This document shows positions 31,858 through 42,200 of a DNA stretch of 64,000 nucleotides, one piece after another (position 1 is the first letter of the stretch; each line of letters begins with the position of its first letter). This stretch comes from Trichodesmium erythraeum GBRTRLIN201 (lineage in GTDB: Bacteria > Cyanobacteriota > Cyanobacteriia > Cyanobacteriales > Microcoleaceae). The notes beneath the pieces were generated by a model. It saw only the letters and a list, made by a program, of their open reading frames with translations. It had not been told where the DNA came from and did not search any database. Both the position numbers and the translations under genes were made by a program. Location of the stretch: contig JAGGDU010000216.1 in NCBI GenBank assembly GCA_018457135.1, positions 1 to 64,000 on the forward strand. Direction: 5' to 3'.

Positions 31858-33284
31858 ATCCTGTTTATTTGTGTAAATAGTGTGTATTATTATGTCAGTC
31901 ACTTCCATTTTTTTGGAGGTGGCTTTGCTGTTTGACAGCGGTTTTTTATCCCTAGACTATACTCAGCGGTATTAAGAGCAAATCCAGGTATAACAATAGA
32001 CTTGCCACATCGCCAGATATGTTAGCTATAGCAACGGCTATAACTTTTACAAATACTCTCTTACACTTGATGGATTTCGTATAGTATAGCAATGAGTTGA
32101 GGTTATCAAAATTCAAAAACTAGAAAGAAAGTCCGAAACTCTTACCTATTCATTGCCCATTTTTTATTTCTCATACCTAAAAAGCAGCAATATTAGATAA
32201 TAAATAAGTTACGGACTACCCTCAGTGGTTATCATAGAAACGGGAAGCTATCTCCAAAGATTTAATGAAGAACAACTCATGGGGATGTATAATAGAGTTT
32301 TGACTAAATAGAGGGAAAAATTACTCCAACCTAGACAGAGCAATAATTTCAATTCTTTTTACTTACCAATAGTTACTACCAATAGTTATAATCTTTACAC
32401 AACAAAGTTTTTTGGTGATTTTTTAAGTTATGAAGCGGTAAGTCTAATGAAATTGCTAAGGAAATGGGTATGACGGTTGGGGAATTAGATGACTATGTAG
32501 TGAGGAAAGGTGATGATTAGATATGGAGGGATAATACAAGAAACGAAAAAGCTGACTTGAAAAGGTTTACATTTCTTCTTCCTGTCTGATAACTGAGTCT
32601 TTTTTAATTATAATTGGCCATGATTTTGGTGGACAACCCATTCACTAACAATCGAAAACCATAAAGTTTCAAATTTCATTTGATCCAAAGATAAAAACCT
32701 TTGTCAAACACGAGGACGACTTTCAAATTTAGTATATTTTGGTATTTGATTAGCTAAGGTTTTGAAGTGTACCTATCTATCGTTTTGTATCAGGGTGATA
32801 AAAATTTTTAGCATGACCCAGATATTCAAGCTGAACTGATTGATTTTCTGTGTGTTAATGGTGCAATTATGGTAATTTATTCATTTTTATTAAGATGTTC
32901 ATAAGCCGCTCAGTAGATATATAAAAACTAAAAGGCTTTTGTCTTCGGAGGTTTGTGAGAAGGCTATCACCTAGGCTTGAAGAAACCCTCTGGAGGTTTT
33001 TTTTCAAGTTAACAATTCAAACATATTAAAAATAGATAAAAATTCTTAAATCGGAGGATAAATAGGGTAGAATTTTGCTTTTTTTATAAACCTATTATAT
33101 ATGTAGCAATCCTAAATAGGTTATGGTAATTATTATGATAATTAATTTTAACTGAAATCCTGCGAAATTTTGACTTCTAACTACCATCAAAATATTCAAA
33201 CATATTAAAAAGAATTGCTATACAGTATTACCTATTGAGATTACAATTATACTAACTGATTCTTAAGAATAGAGGAGTGTTTTG
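31858..33284. other. Spacer with gene fragments and a terminator-like hairpin
   Basis: About 1.4 kb. Two short plus-strand open pieces look protein-like but are isolated: ETGSYLQRFNEEQLMGMYNR (about 32239) and SNEIAKEMGMTVGELDDYVV (about 32445). A stem AAACCCTC/GAGGTTT with eight Ts lies at 32983-33004. No complete gene. Confidence 0.4.
32983..33004 (+). terminator. Rho-independent terminator-like hairpin upstream of ccmK3
   Basis: AAACCCTC-TG-GAGGTTTTTTTT. It has no plus-strand gene immediately before it, so it may end a small RNA covering about 32930-33004, which itself has GGAGGTTTGTGAGAAGG. Speculative. Confidence 0.45.
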
Positions 33285-33590
33285 ATGCCAGAAGCAGTAG
33301 GTGTCATAGAAGCTATTGGTTTTCCAGGAATCTTAGCTGCTGCAGATGCGATGGTCAAAGCTGCACGAGTTACCTTAGTTTACTATGGTATAGCCGAAAG
33401 AGGCCACTTTTTAGTGGCAGTTCGGGGACCAACCTCTGAAGTTCGTCCTTCAGTCCAAGCTGGTATTGAAGCAGCAGAAAAAGTTTATGGTGGTATAGTG
33501 GACAGTCATTATATTGTTCCTAATCCCCCGGAGAATGTAGAATCTGTATTACCACTAGAATATACAGAAGTTAGCGAACAGTTTAGATGA
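33285..33590 (+). CDS. ccmK3: Carboxysome shell protein CcmK3
   Basis: A 101-residue single-BMC-domain protein from the ATG at 33285, with AGAGGAG upstream. GFPGILAAADAMVKAARVTLV is the BMC signature (quoted in part: GFPGILAAADAMVKAA). Instead of the KIGS pore loop of CcmK2 it has YYGIAERGHF, and it retains YIVPNPPENVESVLP. These are CcmK3 traits. CcmK3 does not assemble well alone and forms mixed hexamers with CcmK4, tuning shell permeability. Paired with ccmK4 and away from the main ccmKLMN operon, as in most beta-cyanobacteria. Confidence 0.9.
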   Translation: MPEAVGVIEAIGFPGILAAADAMVKAARVTLVYYGIAERGHFLVAVRGPTSEVRPSVQAGIEAAEKVYGGIVDSHYIVPNPPENVESVLPLEYTEVSEQFR

Positions 33591-33709
33591 ATTTTGTCCT
33601 AAATTATATTATAGTTTGGCTTAATAATAGTTGATTTATGGCAGACATCTAAAATTTTTACAATTAATTGAGAGAATTTAATTCTTAACTGAAATTTAGG
33701 AGAAATATA

Positions 33710-34066
33710 ATGGCGCAACAAGCTGTTGGAGCACTGGAGACTAAAGGTTTTCCTGGTATCTTAGCTGCTGCAGATGCAATGGTCAAAGCTGGTAGAGTTA
33801 CTTTAGTTGGTTATATTAGGGTTGGTAGTGCGAGGTTTACTGTTCAAATTAGAGGTGATGTTTCGGAAGTAAAAACTGCTATGGATGCCGGAATTGCAGC
33901 AGTAGATAAAGCTTATGGTGCTACCTTAGAATCTTGGGTAATTATTCCTCGTCCTCACGAGAATGTTGTGGCAGTTTTACCAATAGACTTTAATCCAGGT
34001 GTAGAAGAGTTTCGCCAACAAGTAGAAGGAATAACTGTACCAGGATTGCGTAGTAGTAGTATATAA
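33710..34066 (+). CDS. ccmK4: Carboxysome shell protein CcmK4
   Basis: A 118-residue BMC-domain hexamer protein. It contains GFPGILAAADAMVKAGRVTL, the pore loop YIRVGSARF (Arg in place of the CcmK2 Lys, typical of CcmK4), RGDVSEVKTAMDAGI, and a tail of about 15 residues after the domain. The 119-nt gap to ccmK3 has no clear terminator, and an AGGAG site precedes the ATG, so a two-gene operon is likely. Gene duplication of the pair is obvious from shared N-terminal sequence. Confidence 0.93.
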   Translation: MAQQAVGALETKGFPGILAAADAMVKAGRVTLVGYIRVGSARFTVQIRGDVSEVKTAMDAGIAAVDKAYGATLESWVIIPRPHENVVAVLPIDFNPGVEEFRQQVEGITVPGLRSSSI

Positions 34067-34856
34067 GTTTTAATTAGCTAAAATATATACTAATTTTTTT
34101 TAACCGTCCACATTACTGTTGTATTGCTAAGAGTTATCCTCAGTATAATTTCAGTTAGTATTAACTAGATGGACGGTAAATATAAATATAAATTTAAGAC
34201 CTTAATTTTGATGTCGCTATCTGTTATGATTTACCTTTTAACTATTGGGTGTAAAAGATTCAAAGTAAGCATAGCAAAATAAACTGTAATTGAATAAAAT
34301 AGACATATTTTTATATAATAAATACCCAAAAATAAATTAACTGTAAGTATTAAAATCGGCAAAAAAAGTGATTAGTAAAAACTTTATGTATATGAAATAC
34401 ATTATGTTTTTTTTGTTAAAATAATAAAAATAATAAAAATAGTAATGTAGTTGCTGAAAATTGAAGCTATGCTAAAAAATATTATGGCTACTATTATGGA
34501 CAGTTAAATATAAATCAATAGAACCTTGAATTAAAATGGCTAAAATCAACAAAGACTATCCTACTGGCATAGTCTTTATTTGTTTTAGATAAATTCTCTA
34601 GACTAAAACTTATCTATAATAGAGCCGAAAAATATCACTATTAATTTGCTATTAATTATATAGAAATCCTAAATGGATACTAGTATAATTAATAATTTAT
34701 ACTTAAATAAAGCAATCTATTGATCATTTAGAATGAATCAAATACTTTCTTAAGATAATAACTCTAACTCCTGTTTATTTTGCCTTCTGCCTCCTGCCTT
34801 AAAGTAGTATATCCTATTTCTTTTACCAATCAGATAGGATTATTATAGATAACTTA
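34067..34856. other. Intergenic, nothing recognised
   Basis: 790 bp of very AT-rich sequence after ccmK4. Two words GGACGGTAAA / TTTAACCGTCC (near 34170 and 34100) form a loose inverted pair. No gene seen. Confidence 0.45.
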
Positions 34857-35897
34857 ATGTTTGCCTACCTAACTAATTCTCATTTCCTGATATTTAATCT
34901 TATATCTGAAGTTATGAACACTTGGATTATACAACTACACAACTCTACGAATGAAACTACTTTTGTGACAATTACTGCTTTGATAACAGTGGTTTTTTGC
35001 TTTGGTTTGATTCCTACTGCTACAGATATTATGGTAAATTCTGCCGCAGGTTTAGCAGGTAAATATTTAGACAAAGACAAACGCACTATAGTAATCAATT
35101 CCAGTACAAATAACCCGGAATTATTTTTGATGTTGCTATCATTAATTCTTCGACGACTAGGTGGTATAGCAACTCCTCTAGGCTCAAATTTGGCTAATAT
35201 TTATCTCATGTTTATTGTGGCGCCAATAATTGTTATTAGTAAATGGATATTGATGGGCAAAATATCTGCTATTAAAAATTTTATCGAAATTTTTAACAAA
35301 GAAAAAATGTTGTTTTTATGGCATCTTTTTATGTCATTATTGATGTTTACTTTTGCTACTACAGCTTACTGGTGTATTACAGGTAAATCTCAGTTTGCAC
35401 CTTTGCCAGAAGGAATTAGTACTCGCACTTGGCCTTGGGTGGTTTTTGGTGGTTTAGTTTGTTTAATAGGGGTGTTAATTTTCTTATTTTATGAAAAACA
35501 ATTTCAGAAAGAAAGACCAGAATTGTTTGATGATATTAGTACAGATGATTATACAGCAAGCTGGTTACAGTTTATTCTAGGGACAGCTTTATTAATTTTA
35601 TTATCCTATATATTGAATACATTCTTTATCGCCTGGACGGAAATTTATGATGATTTACTTAGTAGATTATTTGGTGATGCAGTTTTTGCAGCGCTGCATT
35701 ATTTTTTGGGAAGTTTAATATCATCTTTACCAGAAACAATTGTAGCTGTAAAAAATTATGAACGTTTAACTTCGCCAGATTTGAATACTGCAATGGCATC
35801 TGCAAGTCAGTCAAATATGACAAATTTGGGCATAGGATTTTTTGGTAGTGTTTTAGCAAGTTTGCTGTTAGTTATGGGGATGAATTATCAGTTATAA
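34857..35897 (+). CDS. CaCA-superfamily cation exchanger-like membrane protein
   Basis: A 346-residue multi-pass protein; the first ATG is used, but the ATG at 34914 (MNTWIIQLHN) is also plausible. Two inverted alpha-repeat signatures are visible: NSSTNNPELFLMLLS followed by GSNLANIYLMF, and GSLISSLPETIVAV followed by ASQSNMTNLGIGF. These match the G-S-x-(P)-E and GSxxxN patterns of Na+/Ca2+ and H+/Ca2+ exchangers. About ten hydrophobic segments in total. It likely moves Ca2+ or another cation across a membrane; ion specificity is not visible. Standalone. Confidence 0.75.
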   Translation: MFAYLTNSHFLIFNLISEVMNTWIIQLHNSTNETTFVTITALITVVFCFGLIPTATDIMVNSAAGLAGKYLDKDKRTIVINSSTNNPELFLMLLSLILRRLGGIATPLGSNLANIYLMFIVAPIIVISKWILMGKISAIKNFIEIFNKEKMLFLWHLFMSLLMFTFATTAYWCITGKSQFAPLPEGISTRTWPWVVFGGLVCLIGVLIFLFYEKQFQKERPELFDDISTDDYTASWLQFILGTALLILLSYILNTFFIAWTEIYDDLLSRLFGDAVFAALHYFLGSLISSLPETIVAVKNYERLTSPDLNTAMASASQSNMTNLGIGFFGSVLASLLLVMGMNYQL

Positions 35898-36299
35898 AAA
35901 TAAAGCGATCGCTATTTTTAGGGAGTAGAAATTAGCAATTAGGGAAATATAGCTACTTGAGCAAATAATCAAGTCACTATAAACTAATACCATCTCCCTT
36001 TTGAATTAATTATTGGATCTCCTTAGTTGATTTAGTTATTTTTTTTGAGTATTATTCTTGGTAATTTGCATTAGTAAATACTACTTTATCAACCATAAAT
36101 GTTGAATTTATATAGAAAAGTTTCTTGATGTATTTATAGTAATTTTATCAAGTGCAAAAATTAAAATTAATTATATTCACGGGATATAAATATAATTAAT
36201 TTATTGACACATACAGGCTTGAATATAGGGAAATTGATTTAACATTTTATTACTTCATTGTTGGATAATGAGTAGAAGTTTTAGAATTAGGTAAGCCAT
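35898..36299. other. Intergenic, nothing recognised
   Basis: About 400 bp between the exchanger and the IS4 remnant; one HIP1 site at 35905. Confidence 0.5.
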
Positions 36300-36895
36300 G
36301 AGACTAGAATAGATTTGTCTGCTAATACCATTGACATTTTTGGTAATTAATCTATTTAGTTTTAAATGTATCTTTGAAAATTTCCATAGCAATTATACTT
36401 CCCACTTTTTTAGTTTTTCGGACTTATATCTCTGATATTTATTATTTAACTGCTGCCTCGACCTTCTCTAATAAATTCGCGACTAAGGTAAATTCTATTT
36501 TAGTCTCTACATCACAAAAATTAATTACTCTATAAGCAAGATTATCAGAGAATAAACTAATTTTACCTAGCCAGATTAGAATTGAAACTCTAGTTTTTAA
36601 TTATTCTTAGTTCGTACTATAAAATATTTGTCTTTTTGTCGTAATTATGCCATAAATCTGAGTCCGGCAAATCCCTTATCCATTACTACTACTGCATATA
36701 GTGGTAAATTAGACATCATAGTTGCACCCTCTTTGTAATCATGATTATATCCAAAATTTAGAAAATTATCTTCGGGACTTTCTGTAGATAGATTCAGGGA
36801 ACTAAAAAGTTTGACTTCATGAATACCTCAAACCCATAGCAACTTAATTGTTAGGGTAATTACTGTTGAATCTATTAGACAAATTGCATACTTGT
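36300..36895 (-). pseudogene. IS4-family transposase remnant
   Basis: Reading the minus strand across stops and shifts gives LIDSTVITLTIKLLWV (DDE core), LFSSLNLSTESPEDNFLNF, GATMMSNLPLYAVVVMDKGF, AGLRFMA, YRVINFCDVETKIEFTLVAN and ITKNVNGISRQIYSSLMAY. The order is that of IS4 transposases. At least four in-frame stops. No terminal repeats identified. Confidence 0.75.
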
Positions 36896-37956
36896 AATAT
36901 AAATTTTTATGATTATTTGTATGGGATAATTGATATAATTTGCCATAAGTTTTTGGAAATATATATTGATAATTCTATCTATATTGGCTGATTAAAATGT
37001 TGAGATTATAAAGTTAATTTATGTGTTATTTATATTTTCAATAAGTCTTTCAAACTTGTTAAGTTCATATCTAAAACTAGAACTCAATCTAAATACTGAT
37101 ATTAAATACATAATCATCATTTTTGGGGAATGCTTTGAGAATGTATTTGAGAATCTTAGGATAATAATTAAAATTATTATTGACTAATTTATTCTAATTA
37201 TTTGGCTAAAGTTTATGAGATTAAAAATATTTGTTGTAATTTTTGTTATGATTACTGTAATCTAGATAATAGTTTAATTTTTAAATAATTATTTGGAGTA
37301 AATTATTGATGATTTTATAGCTGATTATATGCAGCAATAGTCTAGACAATATTTTTGATTTTTTTTAAGTAATAAAGCCATAATTTTTTGCAAATTTAAT
37401 ATTAATCACTAATCATTTATATTAATTTATTACTAAATATATATAACTACCAGTATTTTTCCCAAAAATTTACAAAATAAGTCAAGCATATACCAGGTTG
37501 TAATGTGATATTAGCTGATATAATAAAAACATCAATTGTAATAAATTGAGGAAATAGTAATAGTAAATTAGAGGTAATAAATTGAGGAAATAGTAATAGT
37601 AAATTAACTCTGATTGAAATTATTCACTTTGATTTAGCTTCAAGCACAAGAATAATTATAGGTATTTCATTATCAGTATTTTGGGACTAACTTTCAGATA
37701 TAGCAACATGGGTATCTATTAAGACAATACCAATTTTAGTAAGCACACAAAATTAATCATATATCTATAGTTAAGCTAATTTTTTTGCTTTCTAAATATG
37801 CTAGAAAATAAGAATACTTAAATAATGAGTATAATGGTACTTATTCTAGTTTTATTTACTAACCTTATTTATACTTATATAATTACTAAATAACGGTTTT
37901 ATAGAGATAAATCATTAATTATGGTGCGTTAACTTGTTTCAACGCACCTACTAAAC
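36896..37956. other. Spacer with a 36-bp tandem repeat and a hairpin
   Basis: About 1.06 kb, very AT-rich. A 36-bp direct repeat (TAATAAATTGAGGAAATAGT...) occurs twice at 37538-37606. GGTGCGTT/AACGCACC forms a perfect 8-bp stem at 37923-37948, nine bases beyond the stop of the next minus-strand gene. It lacks a T run on that strand. Confidence 0.6.
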
Positions 37957-39009
37957 TTATATCTCAATTTTTGCTTTAATTTCTCTCAACTTATCCCTAA
38001 CTTTACCACTATTTAATAAACTTTCCGCTTTCAACAAACCTTCATTAATATCAGAGCAAATTCCACAACGCCACAAATAAAAAGCGCCATTCCAAATAAC
38101 TGCTGACATTAACTTACTGGCTTTACCCTGTAGTATTTTTTGTATCTCTTCTACTAACTCTGCAGTTGAACCCAATACAACTTCCTTCCCTCCACAACTA
38201 TAGTCACTCGGATGTAACAATAGACGTTCAAATGTGGCATCATTCCCAGATGACAACGATACCCCAATAATAGCTGTCCGATCGCGGGGCAAGTCACAAC
38301 TTCCCTCTAACCCCTTCACCGTTGTATAATTCCTCAAACCATGTAATTCCAATACTTCACGAAACATACCTTCTGTGGGAGGATGAACATACCCTGCAGC
38401 TAAATGAACTTCTCCCGCCAAGGGTACCCAAATTAATTCCATTATTGCGATAGGAGGTCGTTTACCAATATCTCGACGATGTTTTACTAAAGCATCTGCT
38501 TGAGGAAAATGTCTTGGTAAATAGACGAACCCTAGACCAGTTTCCTCAAATACTCGTTGAACCTCCACCAGCGATAATTTTCCCCACTCAACCCCTAGTC
38601 CTTGCCAGATATCAATAAAAGGTATGCCTTCTTTTGTCGGCATCCGCCTTCCACCGTGGATGACAACAAATACTCCTGCTGTTGCCAAAATTAAAGCTGT
38701 GAGTAAGGTGACAGGTGAAGTCCGCGATCGCCCATCATAAGGACAACCTAAGACGGTTACTGTACCCATAGATGGTTGACTTTTAAGTTTTGGCCCCAAT
38801 TCATTATAGGTATCTAACATTCCTGCTAACTCCTCACCAGTGGGGCGTTTAATACGGTGAGCAATAAGAAAAGCACCTATTTGTGTAGGTGTTGCTTCTC
38901 CTAATAACATCATGCGCATTGCTGCTGCTGCTTCTTGGCGAGTTAAATTTTTACCTGTGTGGGTTCCACTGCCAATGATTTTGAGTAATTCTCGAAAGCG
39001 ATCGCTCAT
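37957..39009 (-). CDS. Anthranilate phosphoribosyltransferase-family protein (TrpD2-like)
   Basis: A 350-residue protein of the glycosyltransferase-3 (TrpD) fold. N-terminal helices carry GKNLTRQEAAAAMRMMLLGE and IGAFLIAHRIKRPTGEEL, and the nucleotide region reads TVLGCPYDGRSRTSPVTLL, where true TrpD has a KHGN loop and GTGGD. The divergence at the phosphoribosyl-pyrophosphate site places it with the TrpD2/YbiB paralogue group, some of which bind nucleic acid. Tryptophan synthesis is therefore not a safe inference. A CGATCGC HIP1 overlaps the start codon region. Divergent neighbours; monocistronic. Confidence 0.75.
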   Translation of the reverse strand: MSDRFRELLKIIGSGTHTGKNLTRQEAAAAMRMMLLGEATPTQIGAFLIAHRIKRPTGEELAGMLDTYNELGPKLKSQPSMGTVTVLGCPYDGRSRTSPVTLLTALILATAGVFVVIHGGRRMPTKEGIPFIDIWQGLGVEWGKLSLVEVQRVFEETGLGFVYLPRHFPQADALVKHRRDIGKRPPIAIMELIWVPLAGEVHLAAGYVHPPTEGMFREVLELHGLRNYTTVKGLEGSCDLPRDRTAIIGVSLSSGNDATFERLLLHPSDYSCGGKEVVLGSTAELVEEIQKILQGKASKLMSAVIWNGAFYLWRCGICSDINEGLLKAESLLNSGKVRDKLREIKAKIEI

Positions 39010-39491
39010 CTAACTTCTCTCTCCAGTTAATTAGTTAGTAGTTCTACATATAGTTAAGAATACCAAAACTGTTCTCGATCATTACTTTTTTTATGACTGA
39101 GACTTGAGGAAAAAATAGATGTTTTTCTTTTTCCAAACCTAAAATTAACTGTTTTTTTGATATCTTTAGGTTTGAGTTTTTTTGAGCTTTTTGGCAGTAT
39201 TTCCTAATTTAACTGGATTATATCAAATCTGCTTAATTTGGTGTGAAAAAATATTTCATTTTCAGCCCAGCCTGTAAATATTCCTAAATTTTTGACTTCT
39301 GAGCTTTGAGTACTTACTCCTAATTAACTATCTAATTTTATCAATGCTACCGAATTTTATGTAAAAAACCTCAAAGTAGCGCTAAGAATTAGTTGATCAA
39401 TAAAAGTGCTTATGGCAATGCTAGGGAGGCAGGCTTTCCTCTCTGTTTCAGTTGTTGCGGAGTTCTCAATAAGTAGTTATCAGGATTTTAG
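39010..39491. other. Spacer with a dispersed repeat
   Basis: 482 bp. The stretch 39226-39300 (ATCAAATCTGCTTAATTTGGTGTGAAAAAATATTT...) resembles 47719-47790, so it is a dispersed repeat. No gene. Confidence 0.5.
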
Positions 39492-40469
39492 TCAGAGATG
39501 ACTTTGAACTTTTAACTTTGAACTTTTAACTTGAGTGACTCTTGGTGGAATTATTTCTTTAACTAACTTGCAAAAATATTTTATTGGTGGAATTTTCATC
39601 CTATCGCTAGTTGTGACTAAAACTACATCACGACTCCAAACAGAATCTTTAGTTGAAGAGATCTTAGAAATGTTAGGAGTTTTAGCTATTGTTCTAATTG
39701 CTAGAGTGGGATCAACTCTGGCATCTAGTAGAGCTGAACTGGGCAGTAAAGCAATTAAATTTCCTTGTCTAACTACTCCTCGGAAAGCATCAAGGGTATT
39801 TAACTCTAATGTTGCGTTCAGTTTTGCCCCTAATTGCTCAAATTGTTCTTTGACTAATCTCTGCATTCCATACCCATCTTTGAAGATAACTTGAGGGTAG
39901 TAAATAAGTTCTGCCCAGGGTATTTCTTTGTATTTAGCAAGGGTATGGTTTGCTGCCATTAATACTTCTATGGTTTCAGTGTATAGATGATGTACTATCA
40001 TTTCTGAAGTGGGGGTAAATAAGTCATTATTCATAATGATCGCTACATCTACTAGACCGTCTTTGAGAACTTTGAGGATGCGATCGCTTCCTAGGGCAGT
40101 TACTCGTAATTTAACTTCTGGATAGTGGCGACCAAATCTTTGCAAAACTGGAGGTAGGTAGTTAGCACAGACAGAGTGAATAGTTGCAATACATAATTCT
40201 GGTTGTTTTCCGGTGAACATTTCTGCTATTTCTTGAGTAGCATTTTCCCAAGCTTGACAAATTTTTCTAGCATGAGGCCACAAACATTCTCCTGCTAAGG
40301 TTAGTTTAGCTTGGTTGCTACGGTGAAATAAGATAGCACCTACTTCTGCCTCTAAGGCTTGCACTTGCCGACTGACTGTTGATTGGGTGACATTACATTT
40401 TTGTGCTGCTTCTTGAAAGCTACCCGTTTCTGCAACCCATAGAAACGCTTGCAATTGCTCTAGACGCAT
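39492..40469 (-). CDS. LysR-family transcriptional regulator (NtcB-like)
   Basis: A 325-residue regulator. The N-terminal winged helix-turn-helix is MRLEQLQAFLWVAETGSFQE, then AAQKCNVTQSTVSRQVQALE. The effector domain contains CIATIHSVCANYLPPVLQRF, VTALGSDRILKVLKDGLVD and ELNTLDAFRGVVRQGNLIAL. These resemble NtcB, the nitrite-responsive activator of nitrate assimilation genes, more than CmpR/NdhR, but no nitrate gene is adjacent, so the specific name is withheld. The last 12 residues (QVKSSKLKVQSHL) are encoded by a run of the spacer repeat AAAGTTAAAAGTTCAAAG, suggesting readthrough into repeat DNA. Confidence 0.85.
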   Translation of the reverse strand: MRLEQLQAFLWVAETGSFQEAAQKCNVTQSTVSRQVQALEAEVGAILFHRSNQAKLTLAGECLWPHARKICQAWENATQEIAEMFTGKQPELCIATIHSVCANYLPPVLQRFGRHYPEVKLRVTALGSDRILKVLKDGLVDVAIIMNNDLFTPTSEMIVHHLYTETIEVLMAANHTLAKYKEIPWAELIYYPQVIFKDGYGMQRLVKEQFEQLGAKLNATLELNTLDAFRGVVRQGNLIALLPSSALLDARVDPTLAIRTIAKTPNISKISSTKDSVWSRDVVLVTTSDRMKIPPIKYFCKLVKEIIPPRVTQVKSSKLKVQSHL

Positions 40470-40683
40470 GGAGTTTTTTATGTGTTATTTTATACAAATA
40501 TTATCATAACTTACGCAGGAGCACTGTATAGATTACCAAAAATATAAATATTTCATTTACATGACAATTAGAACCTTTAAGTAAGTTCTGTTATTGCCTA
40601 AACTTTTCTATAAATGCATTATTACCTAAACTTTCTTATAAATGCAAGGGTTTGAACAACTTAAAATTGTACCTAATTGAAAC

Positions 40684-40815
40684 AATTATGTCTCAAATTT
40701 CACAGGTAAAATGGTCCATTTTCGTCCATTTTAAGTAAAAATTAGCTAAAAGGAAGTTGATTTAATGTAAACAGATAATTTTTGAAGACATAATTCACAC
40801 AATTATGTCTTTTTT
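40684..40815 (+). ncRNA. Candidate small RNA ending in a perfect terminator
   Basis: AGACATAATT-CACAC-AATTATGTCT followed by TTTTTT (40786-40815) is a textbook Rho-independent terminator on the plus strand, with no plus-strand gene before it. Upstream lies a palindrome AAAATGGTCCATTTT (about 40711-40725) and a second copy of AATTATGTCT at 40684. It could be an sRNA divergent from the LysR gene; no promoter was identified. Confidence 0.35.
40786..40815 (+). terminator. Perfect Rho-independent terminator
   Basis: Ten-pair stem (40786-40795 with 40801-40810), five-base loop and a T run to 40815. Confidence 0.75.
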
Positions 40816-40878
40816 GATTTTCTGATGGTATTGAACCACAATAAAAGCAACAAAAAAATAGGCCCATAGTTTAATGGA

Positions 40879-41621
40879 CAGGACTTACACAAATACACTA
40901 TATATAGTGCATGCTAAATATAGTGATGTAGCTCCGGCCACCATTCTCCGCCAACGCTTAAAAATATAGAGGGATATAGCTGCCTAGCTGCTCCGCCAAG
41001 ACCTCAATACAAGTACCATTGTTAAAACTAAATAAATTACCTTGAAAATAAAAACAGCCCTGAATTTTATTGTAAGCTTCTTGAATTCTTTCCTCGGATA
41101 ACCTGAGAGTAATTTGTGTTTGACTTTATAAATAGTTTTTCCTATTTTCACTGCTTTTCACTGCTAATATTTTGAAAAAATTCTAGACTAACATAACACA
41201 GGCTACAAGATTTTTTTTAGTTTGCCTAAGACAATATTGACAAAATTATCTTGCCTTTAATTGTTTAATTGTGGCGTGAAATTGCTCAGTATTCTATCTA
41301 CTATGAGACTCAAATTATACAGTATCTACTGAAGATTAACTTCAGTCATTAGTAACAACATATTCTGCTGAGGTTGGTAGAAACACTTACACATAAGGAG
41401 ATTAACTTTTTTATTTCCAAGAAATTACTTTTATTTTAATTATTTTACCTGATATTTTTTATGATTCATTCTCAGTTAATTCTCCAATCTTTTTATACTT
41501 TTCTACACCACCAGTGTCGTCTACTAAATGATTAATTTTTAAGCGTTGGCGGAGGATGGTGGCGGCAGCTACATCGCTATATTTGTCTACACTATATATA
41601 GTGTCTTTGGATAAGTCCTGA
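40879..41621. mobile_element. 743-bp element with 90-bp inverted arms
   Basis: The left arm (40879-40968) begins CAGGACTTACACAAA and contains ACTATATATAGT and CATTCTCCGCCAACGCTTAA. The right arm (about 41532-41621) is its inverted copy with about one mismatch in seven, ending TTTGGATAAGTCCTG. The interior (560 bp) has no frame. Parts of it, near 41330-41520, faintly resemble 9590-9750. A nonautonomous transposon sharing ends with the MITE at 23145-23246 is the simplest reading. Confidence 0.8.
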
Positions 41622-42200
41622 TTATGTAATAGAGTTGTTTGGTGTGGAAAATTTTAAAATACTCAAAGGTTTACCATGTAATATTTTCAGCATTTTAGAA
41701 CTCAAAAGCAAGCTGAAACTTCAACTGATAAAGGCTTTAACCATTTTTTTTCTTTAATTTCCAACAACAATATCAGCAGATTAGTTATTTTAATTTTGTC
41801 AGTTATAGTAAATATTGCTAGTATTAATTATAAGTACCTCTGGCTAAATCAAAGGGTTAAAATACTGAAATTATTTTTTTTGATGACTTTCTTTATAATA
41901 ACATCAAGTGATTAGAGATATAGGAATGGTTACTGATATTTATTTTCATTAAAAAAATGAACAATTTTGGGGAAAGCTTTTCCGAAATAACAGCTATATT
42001 TATCCCTTGATTTTTCCTTTCTTATTTGCTAAAAATACTAATATGTGTGAGTAAATAAAACTGAAAAACCGAATTTTTTTTTAACTTTTTTGATGGTTTT
42101 AACCTTTATTTTTCAGCCCTAACTAATCATAAATTATTATATTTTGATCAGTAGTGGGAAAAGCACAGTTAAACATAATAAATATAATTAAGATCAGCTT
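41622..42200. other. Spacer with a dispersed repeat
   Basis: The segment 41629-41790 (GGAAAATTTTAAAATACTCAAAGG..., then GAACTCAAAAGCAAGC) is a diverged copy of 47568-47735. The rest shows nothing recognisable. Confidence 0.55.

Noticed and set aside
37538-37606. 36-bp repeat considered as CRISPR repeat
   Set aside because: Two copies directly adjoining with no spacers: a simple tandem duplication.
37957-39009. Assignment as TrpD of tryptophan synthesis
   Set aside because: The phosphoribosyl-pyrophosphate and KHGN-type motifs are replaced; fits TrpD2-like paralogues better.
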